The notes under the pieces are model-generated. The model had not been told where the DNA came from, made no database searches, and worked only from the letters and a program-made list of their open reading frames with translations. The position numbers and the translations under genes were made by a program. Positions 16,038 through 25,252 of a stretch of DNA of 64,000 bases are shown one piece after another. Location: contig JBPOFK010000010.1 of NCBI GenBank assembly GCA_051252095.1, forward strand, positions 1 to 64,000, given 5' to 3'. The stretch is from GCA-2401735 sp051252095 (GTDB lineage Bacteria; Pseudomonadota; Gammaproteobacteria; Burkholderiales; Methylophilaceae). The stretch's first letter is position 1; the number at the start of each line of letters is the position of its first letter.

Positions 16038-18199
16038 GTGGGTCAGTTTAAGAAAAAGTTATCATATTTGGCGGTGTTATTGTTAGCTCAAAGCTATGCG
16101 GTTATGGCGGAGGATGTTAAGCCTGGAGTAACGCCAGATAGTGAGGATGTCTTGCAACTGTAAGCAATTTCAGTACAGCAAAAACGCATTAAACCAGCTA
16201 CACCTAATGATGCAGTATATTCTGGAAGTAAGACCGAAACACCTGTTCGTGATATTCCTGCTAGCGTCTCAGTAGTGACCTCTGAGATGTTGGACGAACA
16301 AGTGATTCGTAACATGAACGATGCCATGATTGCTAATGCGCCGGGTGTGCAGCCGCAATTCGGCGGTGGTTATGGCCTTGGAGACAGTTTTAACTCTCGT
16401 GGTTTAGCGCTTAGCTTTCAACGCGATACCATGCCAGATGGATTTAATCAGAATAGTTACTTTAGAACTTTTATGATATTGAGCGGATTGAAGTACTGAA
16501 AGGCCCTGGTTCTGCTTTATTTGGTCCTGTCGGACCTGGCGGCACGATTAATGTGATTAGCAAGCAACCACAATATAAGCCTAAATTGACTATAGGTACG
16601 TTATTTGGTCGTTTTGATACATTTAATGGATTCATTGATGCAACAGGCAAACTGACCGATGGTGTTGCTGGACGTTTTATCGTGGATAAGGAACATACCA
16701 GCGGTTATCGAGGTTTAGATAAAGATATTACTGAGTTTTCACTAAGCATTCGTTGGGATATTGATGATAATAAGACTTTGACGGTGGATGTAGACCGACG
16801 TAATTTAAAGATTACGCCAGATAACTATGGAATTCTATTTGATAATCAAGCCAATATCGCTGACGTATCAGCTAAAACACGTTATTACTCTACCGTAAAT
16901 GAATCCGACCAAAAAATCACACGCATAAATGTCAATCATAATTGGTTAATCTCCGATAATTTGAGTTTACGCACAGGCTTGGTAAACGATCAGCGCGATT
17001 TATATTTATTACGTAATGCAGTTGGCACGATTTCAGCAACGAATAGCTTCAATCGCAATTTGCGTGAACAAGATGACGATGCGCGTTACACGACCTTTCA
17101 GAATGAACTTACTTGGAAATTTGAAACTGCTGGCATTAAGCATACGCTGCTTAGTGGTTTAGAATTTAGTGAGTCAGATGTAGATACACGCCGCACGGAC
17201 TATGCGTTATCAAGCATTGCCAATATTTACGATTTAGCAGCACTCAATACCTCTGATGCGCGAGGAGCAAGCACGCCAAGCTTTAACCGCACTATTAAAA
17301 GCGATACGGTTTCTGTTTACTTTCAAGATCAAATCGAACTGGGTGATTACTGGAAGGTGCGTGGTGGATTGCGTAACGATAAAGTCAATTTTGAAGATAA
17401 GGGCTATCAATTTATATCTGGTGCAAGTCAGTACAGAGAAATTGATGAGTCTGCCAATATCGTTTCGGGTTCATTTGGCGTCGTTTTCCAGCCCAATAAA
17501 AATGTCGCGCTATATGCAGGTTACAGCGAAGGAGGTTTTATTAATCTATCTACAGAATCTAGAGCCATCGCCACAGACCCCGAAACTTCTGAGCAGGTTG
17601 AGGTGGGGGTAAAAACCTCATTTTTTGATGATAAAGCGCATTTGAATGTTGCGCTGTTCAACACCAAACGTGAAAATTTTTATATTCGTTTACCTGGAAG
17701 CACAGAAGCCACGCAAGATGGTGTTGATGAAAATAAGGGAATAGAGCTTGAAGCTGAATTGTTTCCAATAGCTGGTTGGAGTATCACAGGTAATGCGGTA
17801 GTCATGGATGCGGAAAGCAAATCAAATGTTTTGGCTAGCAATGCAACATTTGGCGTGGTGAATCAAAGTATTAAGGGTTATCGCCCAACCGCAGTCAGTG
17901 AAAAAATCTTTAGTATATTCAGTAATTATAAAATCCAATCTGGTTTTGCTGAAGGTCTAAGTTTTGGCATAGGGGCGGTTTATAAAGGTGATGCGTTTGC
18001 AGATAGCCTAAATCTTTACAAAGTGCCATCTTATACTGTGTACAACGCGGTAATTGCATATAAACAGCCAAAATGGGAAGCCGCTATTGTGTTAGATAAT
18101 CTTACTGATAAAAAATATTACATCAACCCAACATTTGCAGGGGCTTTACCTGGCAATCCACGTAGTCTATTTGCCAGTTTAAAATTTGATTTCAATTAA
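16038..18199 (+). pseudogene. Second TonB-dependent siderophore receptor, disrupted
   Basis: The reading frame starts at GTG 16038 behind GGGGG and encodes a signal peptide (KKKLSYLAVLLLAQSYAVMA). It meets an in-frame TAA at 16161-16163, continues in the same frame through the plug (SGSKTETPVRDIPASVSVVT), then shifts by loss of one T in the run at 16469-16472. Adding that T restores YDIERIEVLKGPGSALFG, the expected plug sequence. The rest (16553-18199, 548 residues) is an intact barrel ending LFASLKFDFN. The nonsense codon cannot be a homopolymer error, so the gene is probably inactive in this strain. It was a siderophore receptor under Fur control. Confidence 0.88.
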
Positions 18200-18223
18200 A
18201 CCTTAATTAACGAAAGAAGAAAC

Positions 18224-18876
18224 ATGAAGCAATATAAGGTATTAAGTGCAACAATAGCATTGTTAATCTCACTACCAGCATCCGCTCACTTTATCTGGCT
18301 AGAGCAAGTTGGTGGTCAAACCAAGCTTTACTTTGGGGAGTACGAGAGTGGCGTTCGTGAGAAGACTGGTGGCAGGCTAGATACGATTGCTGCACCAGTT
18401 GCTAAGACAATAGACAACAAATTACTAGCTGTAGCAACTAAACGTGCTGCAGACTACATTGTTATTGAAGGCGCAGGCAACCAGACCGTTCTAGCACAAG
18501 AATTGACAATGAAAGTCAAAGACTTATCTAAATATCTTTACGGTATAGTAAGCCCATGTATTACGCGCGCATAGGTAATAGCAACGCTGAAGAGGCTACT
18601 AGCAATGCATTAGATATTCAGCCGATTGGTAATAACAAAGTGCGGATTAATCTTAATGGTAAGCCACTAGTCAAAGCAAAACTAAAGGTGATGGCACCCA
18701 ACCAATGGTTGCAGGAACTGGATGCGGATGAGAACGGTGAAGTTACCTATGATATGCCTTGGCCTGGTTTATATGTACTTGAAGTGATTCATTTGGAACC
18801 GAGTCCAGGCAGTTATCAAGGTGATTCTTATGAAAATATACGTCATGTCAGTACTTATTCAATCGTCAAAAAATAA
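18224..18876 (+). pseudogene. DUF4198-type periplasmic protein, frameshifted
   Basis: The first part (18224-18574) has a signal peptide and the motif AHFIWLEQVGGQTKLYFGEY typical of DUF4198 proteins, which accompany metal or siderophore uptake genes. At about 18549-18555 one A is missing from GTAAAGCCC. Restoring it joins YLYGIVKP to MYYARIGNSNAEEATS and gives one continuous protein of about 217 residues ending in HVSTYSIVKK. It lies 24 bp after the broken receptor and would share its transcript. A sequencing error at this single site is possible, but the neighbouring receptor is also damaged. Confidence 0.8.
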
Positions 18877-18885
18877 GTGAGAAAC

Positions 18886-19557
18886 ATGACAACAACGGCA
18901 GTCTCATCAAACGCGTTAAACTTGAGTCAATCACAACGGTTAAGGCGTGGAAATTTTTTGCGCTGGATACGTAAAACACATGGCTGGCTTGGATTGTGGG
19001 GAGCGGCCCTAGGCTTGCTGTTTGGTGCAACAGGTATTTTACTGAATCACCGCCAAGTAATGACATTGCCGTATGCTCAATATGAAAGCTCGCAGATTGA
19101 ACTTGCACTGCCTTTAGATAAAGTAACTTCTGTTGAGATGTTTAGTCATTGGTTACAGTCGACATTTCATATTGATAAACCTCCTTTTAAGGTGGGAGCG
19201 GAGCCAGCAAAAGAGGTTATATGGAACGGCATTCGTGTTCAACAACCCGTGCTATGGAAAGTGGATTTTCATACCCCCCAATATTCACTTATTGCGGAAT
19301 ATTGGGTCGGTAATGAATTTGTTTCTATTAAGCGTCAAGATGCGAATGTATTTGCTTTTTTAAATCGTTTGCATAAAGGTGTTGGAATGAACGCTGGCTG
19401 GATTCTATTGGTGGACAGCCTTGCTGGTGCTTTAATCATGCTATCGCTCACTGGAATATTATTGTGGACAAAAATGCGTAAGTCGCGTTTACTTTTAATA
19501 GGTTTAAGCGGTGGTTCAATAGTATTGGCAATTACATTCTCAATATCTTCGCTTTAG
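18886..19557 (+). CDS. Short PepSY-type membrane protein
   Basis: This 223-residue inner-membrane protein has a helix at about 30-50 (HGWLGLWGAALGLLFGATGI followed by LLNHR), a periplasmic PepSY-like section, and two C-terminal helices (GWILLVDSLAGALIMLSLTG and LLLIGLSGGSIVLAITFSI). Such proteins usually follow siderophore receptors. The ATG at 18886 with upstream AAGTGAG is preferred over the GTG at 18877. It follows the frameshifted DUF4198 gene by nine bases and is itself intact. It ends convergently, 12 bp from the GspE-like gene. Confidence 0.8.
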   Translation: MTTTAVSSNALNLSQSQRLRRGNFLRWIRKTHGWLGLWGAALGLLFGATGILLNHRQVMTLPYAQYESSQIELALPLDKVTSVEMFSHWLQSTFHIDKPPFKVGAEPAKEVIWNGIRVQQPVLWKVDFHTPQYSLIAEYWVGNEFVSIKRQDANVFAFLNRLHKGVGMNAGWILLVDSLAGALIMLSLTGILLWTKMRKSRLLLIGLSGGSIVLAITFSISSL

Positions 19558-19569
19558 CGTAGATAAGCT

Positions 19570-21348
19570 TTACTCATCCAGATGCGGCGCAACTTTCAAT
19601 ACTTCATCAATCGTTGTTAGGCCCGCAGCGACTTTCTCTAAACCATTGAGCATCAAAGGTTGCATCCCCTCTTGATAGGCCAATTTTTTGATATCAGCGA
19701 GATCTGTGTTTGCTGTAATAAGCTTGCGAAGCTTGGGTGTAATTGTCAGCATTTCATAAATGCCGCTACGACCTCTAAACCCAGTATGACGACACTCAAT
19801 ACAACCAACTGCTTTCATTGCAGTGGTGGGTTTTGTTGCCTTAAAAGGCTTGGTTAAAGCAGACCACTCTATATCAGAGATTTCAGTCGGCGCCTTGCAT
19901 GCGGGGCATAATGTTCGCACAAGCCGTTGTCCCATAATACCGAGCACAGTCGAATGAATCAGATAGGAAGCGACACCCAAGTCTAATAGGCGTGTTACTG
20001 CGGATGGTGCATCATTGGTGTGTAGTGTCGACAAGACTAAGTGACCAGTCAGTGCAGCTTGAATAGCCATATCTGCCGTTTCAATATCACGAATCTCACC
20101 TATCATAATAATATCTGGGTCTTGACGCATCAGTGTGCGTATTCCCTGTGAGAAGTTAAGACCAATATTGGTTGTTACCTGCATTTGATTAAATGCTGGC
20201 TCAATCATTTCAATCGGGTCTTCAATTGTGCTGACATTGACTTCAGGTGTTGCCAACTGCTTCAGTGTTGAATACAAGGTCGTGGTTTTTCCTGAGCCAG
20301 TTGGACCAGTCACTAAAATGATCCCATTGGGATACTTAGTCCAATCACTCCATAGCTGCGCTTGTTTTTTGGAAAAGCCCAGTTTCACGAAGTCCTGAAC
20401 GATAATTTCTGGCGTGAACACACGCATAACGAGCTTTTCACCAAATGCGGTTGGCATGGTTGATAAGCGAAGCTCTACTTCATTACCATCAGAATTGACG
20501 GTCTTAATACGGCCGTCTTGTGGTCGGCGTTTTTCAACCATATCCATCCGCCCGAGCAATTTTATTCGACTGGTAATAGCATTCATAATATTTGATGGCA
20601 ATTGATAAACTTGATGCAATACACCATCAATTCTGAATCGCATCACGCCCACGCCGCGGCGAGGTTCTAAATGAATGTCACTGGCACGTTGTTCGAATGC
20701 ATATTTAAATAACCAATCAACAATGTTGACAACGTGTTGCTCATTGGCATCTAGATTTTTATCCTTGCCAAGCTCAACTAGCTGTTCAAAATTTTGCACG
20801 CCAACAACTTGCCCTGCTTTAGAAATATTGGCTTGTGAAATTGATGATGCTAGATTATATATTTCTGGTAGGTATCGGCTAATCTCGAGCGGATTAGAGA
20901 CAACAAGACGGATACGCATGCCTAAAATGCGCTCTAAATCTGGTATCCAATCTGTATGATATGGGTCAGCAGTGGCAACAATCGCTTCATTACCTTTTAT
21001 GGAGATCGGCATGATTTTAAGGCGTTGCGCATAAGCTCTGGATACCATTTGTGACGCAGAAGTAAAATCTAACTTGAGCGGATCAATGTGAAAAAAATCA
21101 TGTCCAGATTCACTTGCCAACCAACGAGACAAAAAGTCGGCATTCATGACTTTATTCGGGGCTTCTGTATCTTTCCATTTTTGCTCACCAACAATAATGA
21201 TAGGGTGAAGGTTAGAGCTATCTAGCTTGCGATCTTTGTATAGTTTTTCCGCTTGATTTTTATCTATTTTGCCAGCATTAACCAGCATACGAAGGAATTC
21301 GCCAAGGCTAAGCTTATTCTTATTATTAATTTTACTTTGTGTCGCCAT
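19570..21348 (-). CDS. GspE/PilB-family secretion ATPase
   Basis: This 592-residue hexameric ATPase powers assembly of type IV pili or a type II secretion pseudopilus. It has an N-terminal GspE_N domain (about 60-170), the core with Walker A GPTGSGKTTTLYSTL near 345, the Asp box/Walker B section IMIGEIRDIETADMAIQAAL, the His box HLVLSTLHTNDA, and the zinc motif CPAC...CIEC near 500-530. No gsp or pil partner lies next to it, though pilT-pilU is 10 kb away. Pilin-type and GspE-type ATPases cannot be separated firmly from sequence alone. Confidence 0.88.
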   Translation of the reverse strand: MATQSKINNKNKLSLGEFLRMLVNAGKIDKNQAEKLYKDRKLDSSNLHPIIIVGEQKWKDTEAPNKVMNADFLSRWLASESGHDFFHIDPLKLDFTSASQMVSRAYAQRLKIMPISIKGNEAIVATADPYHTDWIPDLERILGMRIRLVVSNPLEISRYLPEIYNLASSISQANISKAGQVVGVQNFEQLVELGKDKNLDANEQHVVNIVDWLFKYAFEQRASDIHLEPRRGVGVMRFRIDGVLHQVYQLPSNIMNAITSRIKLLGRMDMVEKRRPQDGRIKTVNSDGNEVELRLSTMPTAFGEKLVMRVFTPEIIVQDFVKLGFSKKQAQLWSDWTKYPNGIILVTGPTGSGKTTTLYSTLKQLATPEVNVSTIEDPIEMIEPAFNQMQVTTNIGLNFSQGIRTLMRQDPDIIMIGEIRDIETADMAIQAALTGHLVLSTLHTNDAPSAVTRLLDLGVASYLIHSTVLGIMGQRLVRTLCPACKAPTEISDIEWSALTKPFKATKPTTAMKAVGCIECRHTGFRGRSGIYEMLTITPKLRKLITANTDLADIKKLAYQEGMQPLMLNGLEKVAAGLTTIDEVLKVAPHLDE

Positions 21349-21389
21349 AAGTCATCTTTATGATTTTGAAAGTTAAATTTGGTTCAATG

Positions 21390-22256
21390 CTATTGGATTC
21401 TCATCGACAAATCAATGGCCTGAATGTTTTTTGTTAAAGCACCAATAGAAATACGATCAACCCCTGTTTCTGCAATTTGTTTAACTGTGTTCAAGTTTAC
21501 ATTACCAGAGGCTTCCAACAATGCCCGGCCTGCCGTGATTTCTACTGCACTGTGCATATCATCAAGTGTGAAATCATCCAGCAAAATACTTTTTGCACCA
21601 GCTGAAAGTGCTTCTTCAAGCTCAATCAGACTTTCAACTTCTATTTGAATACTGACATTGGCATGCAAAGCAAAAGCTTGCTTGAGCGCAGCAGCAATAC
21701 TGCCAGCAGATGCAATGTGATTCTCTTTAATGAGAATGCCATCATAAAGTGCGATGCGCTGATTGAATCCTCCACCGACAGTCACTGCATATTTTTGTGC
21801 CAATCTCAAGCCAGGTATCGTTTTGCGAGTGTCTAAAATTTTGGCTTTATATTCTTGCACTATTTCAACATATTCTCGGGTTTGTGTGGCAATTGCAGAA
21901 AAAAATTGTAAAAAGTTAAGCGCACAGCGCTCCGCACTAAGCAAGGTTTTTGCTTCACCATGGATGGTACAAAGCGTTTGGTTTTGATTGATTTGATCAC
22001 CTTCTTGAGCATGCCATTCTATATGTGTATTTTTATTCAGTTGTAGGAAACAAGCATTCGCCCAATCTATACCGCAAAGGATGGCTTGCTGACGAGAAAC
22101 AATCGTAGCAGTTGTCTTGCTTTCTGGGACCAATGACGCAGTTAAGTCGCCTGTACCAATATCTTCAGCTAATGCATTGCTGACTTGTGATTGTACTAAG
22201 TCAGTAAATTGCTGGCTCCCACGTGGATAATTTTGTGTAAATAGAGGTAAGTACAT
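21390..22256 (-). CDS. nadC: Nicotinate-nucleotide pyrophosphorylase (carboxylating)
   Basis: NadC (quinolinate phosphoribosyltransferase) makes nicotinate mononucleotide in de novo NAD synthesis. The frame is open further upstream, but the start at 22256 (MYLPLFTQNYPRGSQQF) gives the standard 288 residues and avoids overlap with the divergent GST gene. Signatures seen: DIGTGDLTASLVP, AERCALNFLQ, TRKTIPGLRLAQKYAVTVGG and EVESLIELEEAL, all in the expected order. Confidence 0.94.
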   Translation of the reverse strand: MYLPLFTQNYPRGSQQFTDLVQSQVSNALAEDIGTGDLTASLVPESKTTATIVSRQQAILCGIDWANACFLQLNKNTHIEWHAQEGDQINQNQTLCTIHGEAKTLLSAERCALNFLQFFSAIATQTREYVEIVQEYKAKILDTRKTIPGLRLAQKYAVTVGGGFNQRIALYDGILIKENHIASAGSIAAALKQAFALHANVSIQIEVESLIELEEALSAGAKSILLDDFTLDDMHSAVEITAGRALLEASGNVNLNTVKQIAETGVDRISIGALTKNIQAIDLSMRIQ

Positions 22257-22303
22257 ATTTGCATTATAATGCAGTTGGAATTTAAAAACTTGGTAGCTAC
22301 TAG

Positions 22304-22912
22304 ATGAAATTGTTATATACCCCAAATAGCCCTTATGCACGCAAGGTGCGCATTGTTGCGATGGAGAAGCATATCGATATTGCGCTTGAGGAGGTTGATT
22401 TAGCTGCCGCAGATTCGCCAGTGATTCAATACAATCCATTAGGTAAAGTCCCTGTACTTATTTTGGACGATGGTGTTGGCTTATATGACTCACGCGTCAT
22501 CATTGAATACCTAGATGCTCGCACACCTGTTTCCAGATTAATGCCAAATGACACACGTTTGCGCATTGATGTGATTCGATGGGGCGCATTAGCAGATGGT
22601 ATATGTGATGCGACTGTGGCTATCATGCTTGAACAACGAAAAGAAGAGCCGCATCAGTCAGCCGCGGTTATAGAGAAGCAGTATACAAAAGTAGTAAATG
22701 GTCTCGCCGCGCTCAATAAAGACATTAGCAAAAAGAAATGGTGTGTCAATGAGACTTTCAGCTTGGCAGATATTGCGGTAGGCTGCATGCTGGGCTATGT
22801 TAGCTTACGGCTTAAATCGCTAGATTGGCAGAATCAATACCCAAGCTTGGCCAAGCAATACACCATATTAAGCAAGCGCCCCAGCTTTAAAGAAACAGCG
22901 CCACTTGGCTAA
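22304..22912 (+). CDS. Glutathione S-transferase family protein
   Basis: The 202-residue protein has the thioredoxin-like N-terminal domain (MKLLYTPNSPYARKVRIVAM, with PNSPYARKV at the glutathione site and the DSRVIIEYLDA motif near residue 63) and an all-helical C-terminal domain (FSLADIAVGCMLGYVSLR near 150). It resembles the small bacterial YibF-type GSTs that act in stress or detoxification. The substrate cannot be assigned. It is transcribed away from nadC. Confidence 0.87.
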   Translation: MKLLYTPNSPYARKVRIVAMEKHIDIALEEVDLAAADSPVIQYNPLGKVPVLILDDGVGLYDSRVIIEYLDARTPVSRLMPNDTRLRIDVIRWGALADGICDATVAIMLEQRKEEPHQSAAVIEKQYTKVVNGLAALNKDISKKKWCVNETFSLADIAVGCMLGYVSLRLKSLDWQNQYPSLAKQYTILSKRPSFKETAPLG

Positions 22913-22932
22913 AAAACGCCAGGCTTTGCCTA

Positions 22933-24027
22933 TTATATACTGCCAGTAATAATTCCCCCACCAAGGCAGACATTGCTTTCGTAAACGACAGCTGATTGGC
23001 CGGGGGTGACTGCCCATTGCTTTTGACCAAAGCGAATATCGACTTCATTTGGACTGACGGCATCAATTTCACATGGCGCATCTGGCTGACGATAACGTGT
23101 TTTTGCGGCATACACCCAATTTATTTCTGGCTCTTCTTCACTAATCCAATGCAATTGACCCGCTTTAAGACCATCATTGAGCAGTAAGGGGTGATCATGC
23201 CCTTGTACAGCAATTAACTCATTATTGACCATATCTTTGGCGGCTACAAACCAAGGCTCGCCAGTGCTGTCACGACTTCCACCAATTTTTAAACCTTGCC
23301 TTTGGCCCAGCGTGTAATACATCAGTCCATCATGTTGTCCGATGACTTTTCCTTCTGGCGTTTTTATCTCGCCTGGTTTTTTGGGAAGGTAACGTTGTAA
23401 GAATTCTTGAAAAGGGCGTTCGCCAATAAAGCAAATACCAGTTGAATCTTTTTTCTCCGCATTAGCCAGTCCAGCCTCTCTAGCCATTTCGCGTACTTCA
23501 CGCTTTAGATAGCTGCCCAATGGGAACAATGTCTTGCTGAGTTGTGCTTGATTGAGACGGTATAAAAAATAGCTTTGGTCTTTGCTACCATCATCCGCTT
23601 TTAATAGTTGGTAGCTGCCAGTCTTTAGTGGATTTTCTCTAACTTGCGCATAATGCCCAGTAGCAATTAAGTCCGCGCCCATCTCTATCGCATGGTCTAA
23701 GAACGCTTTAAATTTAATTTCTGCATTGCAAAGAATGTCTGGATTTGGTGTTCGACCCGCTTCGTATTCAGCAAGAAAGTTTGCAAAAACGCGATCTTTA
23801 TATTCTTTACTAAAATTGACGGCTTCAATATCAATGCCAAGTTTGTCTGCAACCGAGACTGCGTCAATCAAATCTTGTTTGCTAGCGCAATATTCATCAT
23901 CGTCATCATCTTCCCAGTTTTTCATAAAAAGACCAGTAACATCATAACCTTGTTGTTTTAACAACATGGCTGTAACAGAAGAATCAACGCCGCCAGATAG
24001 GCCGACGATTACCTTAGGTTTGCTCAT
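22933..24027 (-). CDS. mnmA: tRNA-specific 2-thiouridylase
   Basis: MnmA thiolates U34 of tRNAs for Lys, Glu and Gln. The 364-residue protein has the PP-loop GLSGGVDSSVTAMLL at 9-23, the catalytic cysteines in DILCNAEIKFKAFL (near 100) and DSTGICFIGERPF (near 200), and the C-terminal beta-barrel with the Leu-Gly-Gly end (CLGGGIITGS). It lies just downstream of a NudJ-type gene, the same order as in E. coli. Confidence 0.96.
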   Translation of the reverse strand: MSKPKVIVGLSGGVDSSVTAMLLKQQGYDVTGLFMKNWEDDDDDEYCASKQDLIDAVSVADKLGIDIEAVNFSKEYKDRVFANFLAEYEAGRTPNPDILCNAEIKFKAFLDHAIEMGADLIATGHYAQVRENPLKTGSYQLLKADDGSKDQSYFLYRLNQAQLSKTLFPLGSYLKREVREMAREAGLANAEKKDSTGICFIGERPFQEFLQRYLPKKPGEIKTPEGKVIGQHDGLMYYTLGQRQGLKIGGSRDSTGEPWFVAAKDMVNNELIAVQGHDHPLLLNDGLKAGQLHWISEEEPEINWVYAAKTRYRQPDAPCEIDAVSPNEVDIRFGQKQWAVTPGQSAVVYESNVCLGGGIITGSI

Positions 24028-24040
24028 AACAGGAATAATC

Positions 24041-24508
24041 TCATAAATGTGTAATCGTTTCTAATGGATAATGTTTGCCAGCAAGATAATCTTCGAAGCA
24101 AGTGAGTACTTGATCACTGCGCATGAGCGCATGTTTTTCACGTATTTCGTCAATGCTCATCCATAACGCTCTGAGAATGCCATCGTCTAAAGATTGATCT
24201 GGGTAATGCTTGCTTACGCTGCCAATGAATGCAAAACGCAGGTATGTCGTTGCATTGTGGTCATGCCGCCAGTGGTAGATCCCTAATAAAGCTTCAGGTT
24301 GGAAGTCATATGCCGTTTCTTCCAATGTTTCGCGTATAACAGCTTGTGTGATTGTTTCTTTATCTTCAAGATGACCGGCTGGCTGGTTAAAGCGGTTGCC
24401 ACGACTGGTCATCTCTTCAACAAGTAAAAATTGGCCATCTCGTTCAACGATTGCAGCCACTGTTGTATTGGGTTTCCAAATTTCTTTTTTCACATTATAT
24501 TTCATCAA
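24041..24508 (-). CDS. nudJ: NudJ-type Nudix hydrolase
   Basis: The 155-residue protein has a Nudix box GHLEDKETITQAVIRETLEE at residues 46-65, ending TAYDF rather than the usual xGU. NudJ hydrolyses thiamine pyrophosphate precursors and nucleoside triphosphates. Assignment rests on the length and on its conserved place directly upstream of mnmA (13 bp). Two adjacent ATGs are possible starts. Confidence 0.85.
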   Translation of the reverse strand: MMKYNVKKEIWKPNTTVAAIVERDGQFLLVEEMTSRGNRFNQPAGHLEDKETITQAVIRETLEETAYDFQPEALLGIYHWRHDHNATTYLRFAFIGSVSKHYPDQSLDDGILRALWMSIDEIREKHALMRSDQVLTCFEDYLAGKHYPLETITHL

Positions 24509-24632
24509 AGATACTTGTACTATTTTACGCGAAGCTGCCGCTTAAGCATACATGCAGACGCATCTTCAAAAAATACAGTTTAATTATCACATTGTGTTTG
24601 GCAAACTGGAGGGACTCTATTAAAGTATCGCC

Positions 24633-25226
24633 ATGATAAGAAAAATTAACAATCCAATGGTTATTCTAGCTTCGAGAAGTCCGAGGAGGATAGAGTTGCT
24701 GAAACAAGTTGGTATAGAATGTATCGTTCTGCCTGCTGATATTGACGAGAGTGTGCAGGAAAATGAGAAGCCAGAAGATTATGTCAAGCGCCTGGCGAAA
24801 GAAAAGGCATTAGCAACAGCAACTAATATGAAAAGTGAATATTCTCATTTAGTTGTTCTGGCAGCTGATACAACCGTAAGTGTAAATGAACAAATTTTAG
24901 GCAAGCCTGAAAACGATACAATGGCTTTCACAATGTTAAAACAGTTGTCGGGTAAAAAACATATTGTGCATACAGCCGTTGCAGCCTGCCACAAAGGTAA
25001 AGTAAAAGTGGTTTTGAGTACAACAGCGGTAGAAATGACAAGGTTAACAAGTGAGGCAATACATGCCTATATTGCATCTGGAGAACATAGAGATAAAGCG
25101 GGTAGTTACGGTATACAAGGTAAAGCAGCTGCATGGGTTAAACACATTGAGGGTAGCTACTCTGGTGTAATGGGGTTGCCACTATTTGAGACGATGCAAC
25201 TCATTTATAAGATGGCATCTAAATAA
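24633..25226 (+). CDS. maf: Maf-type nucleotide pyrophosphatase
   Basis: The 197-residue protein has the Maf signatures ILASRSPRRIELLKQVGI at the N terminus, VLAADTTVSVNEQILGKPEN near 71 and YGIQGKAAAWVKHIEGSYSG near 152. The last segment is that of the YhdE subfamily, which hydrolyses dTTP, UTP and modified pyrimidine nucleotides. Maf next to the RNase G gene, in the same order as in many proteobacteria, supports the call. Confidence 0.92.
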   Translation: MIRKINNPMVILASRSPRRIELLKQVGIECIVLPADIDESVQENEKPEDYVKRLAKEKALATATNMKSEYSHLVVLAADTTVSVNEQILGKPENDTMAFTMLKQLSGKKHIVHTAVAACHKGKVKVVLSTTAVEMTRLTSEAIHAYIASGEHRDKAGSYGIQGKAAAWVKHIEGSYSGVMGLPLFETMQLIYKMASK

Positions 25227-25252
25227 TTTTTTAATTGATAAAGAGTTTAATA

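Noticed and set aside
16275..16499. Separate 74-residue gene
   Set aside because: It is the plug section of the broken receptor between the nonsense codon and the frameshift; restoring one T joins it to the barrel.
17256..17612. 118-residue frame inside the receptor barrel
   Set aside because: Out-of-frame shadow of the receptor, without a ribosome site or family match.
22256..22439. Upstream extension of the nadC frame by 61 residues
   Set aside because: It overlaps the divergent GST gene, adds a Cys/Ser-rich sequence unlike NadC, and the start at 22256 gives the normal family length.
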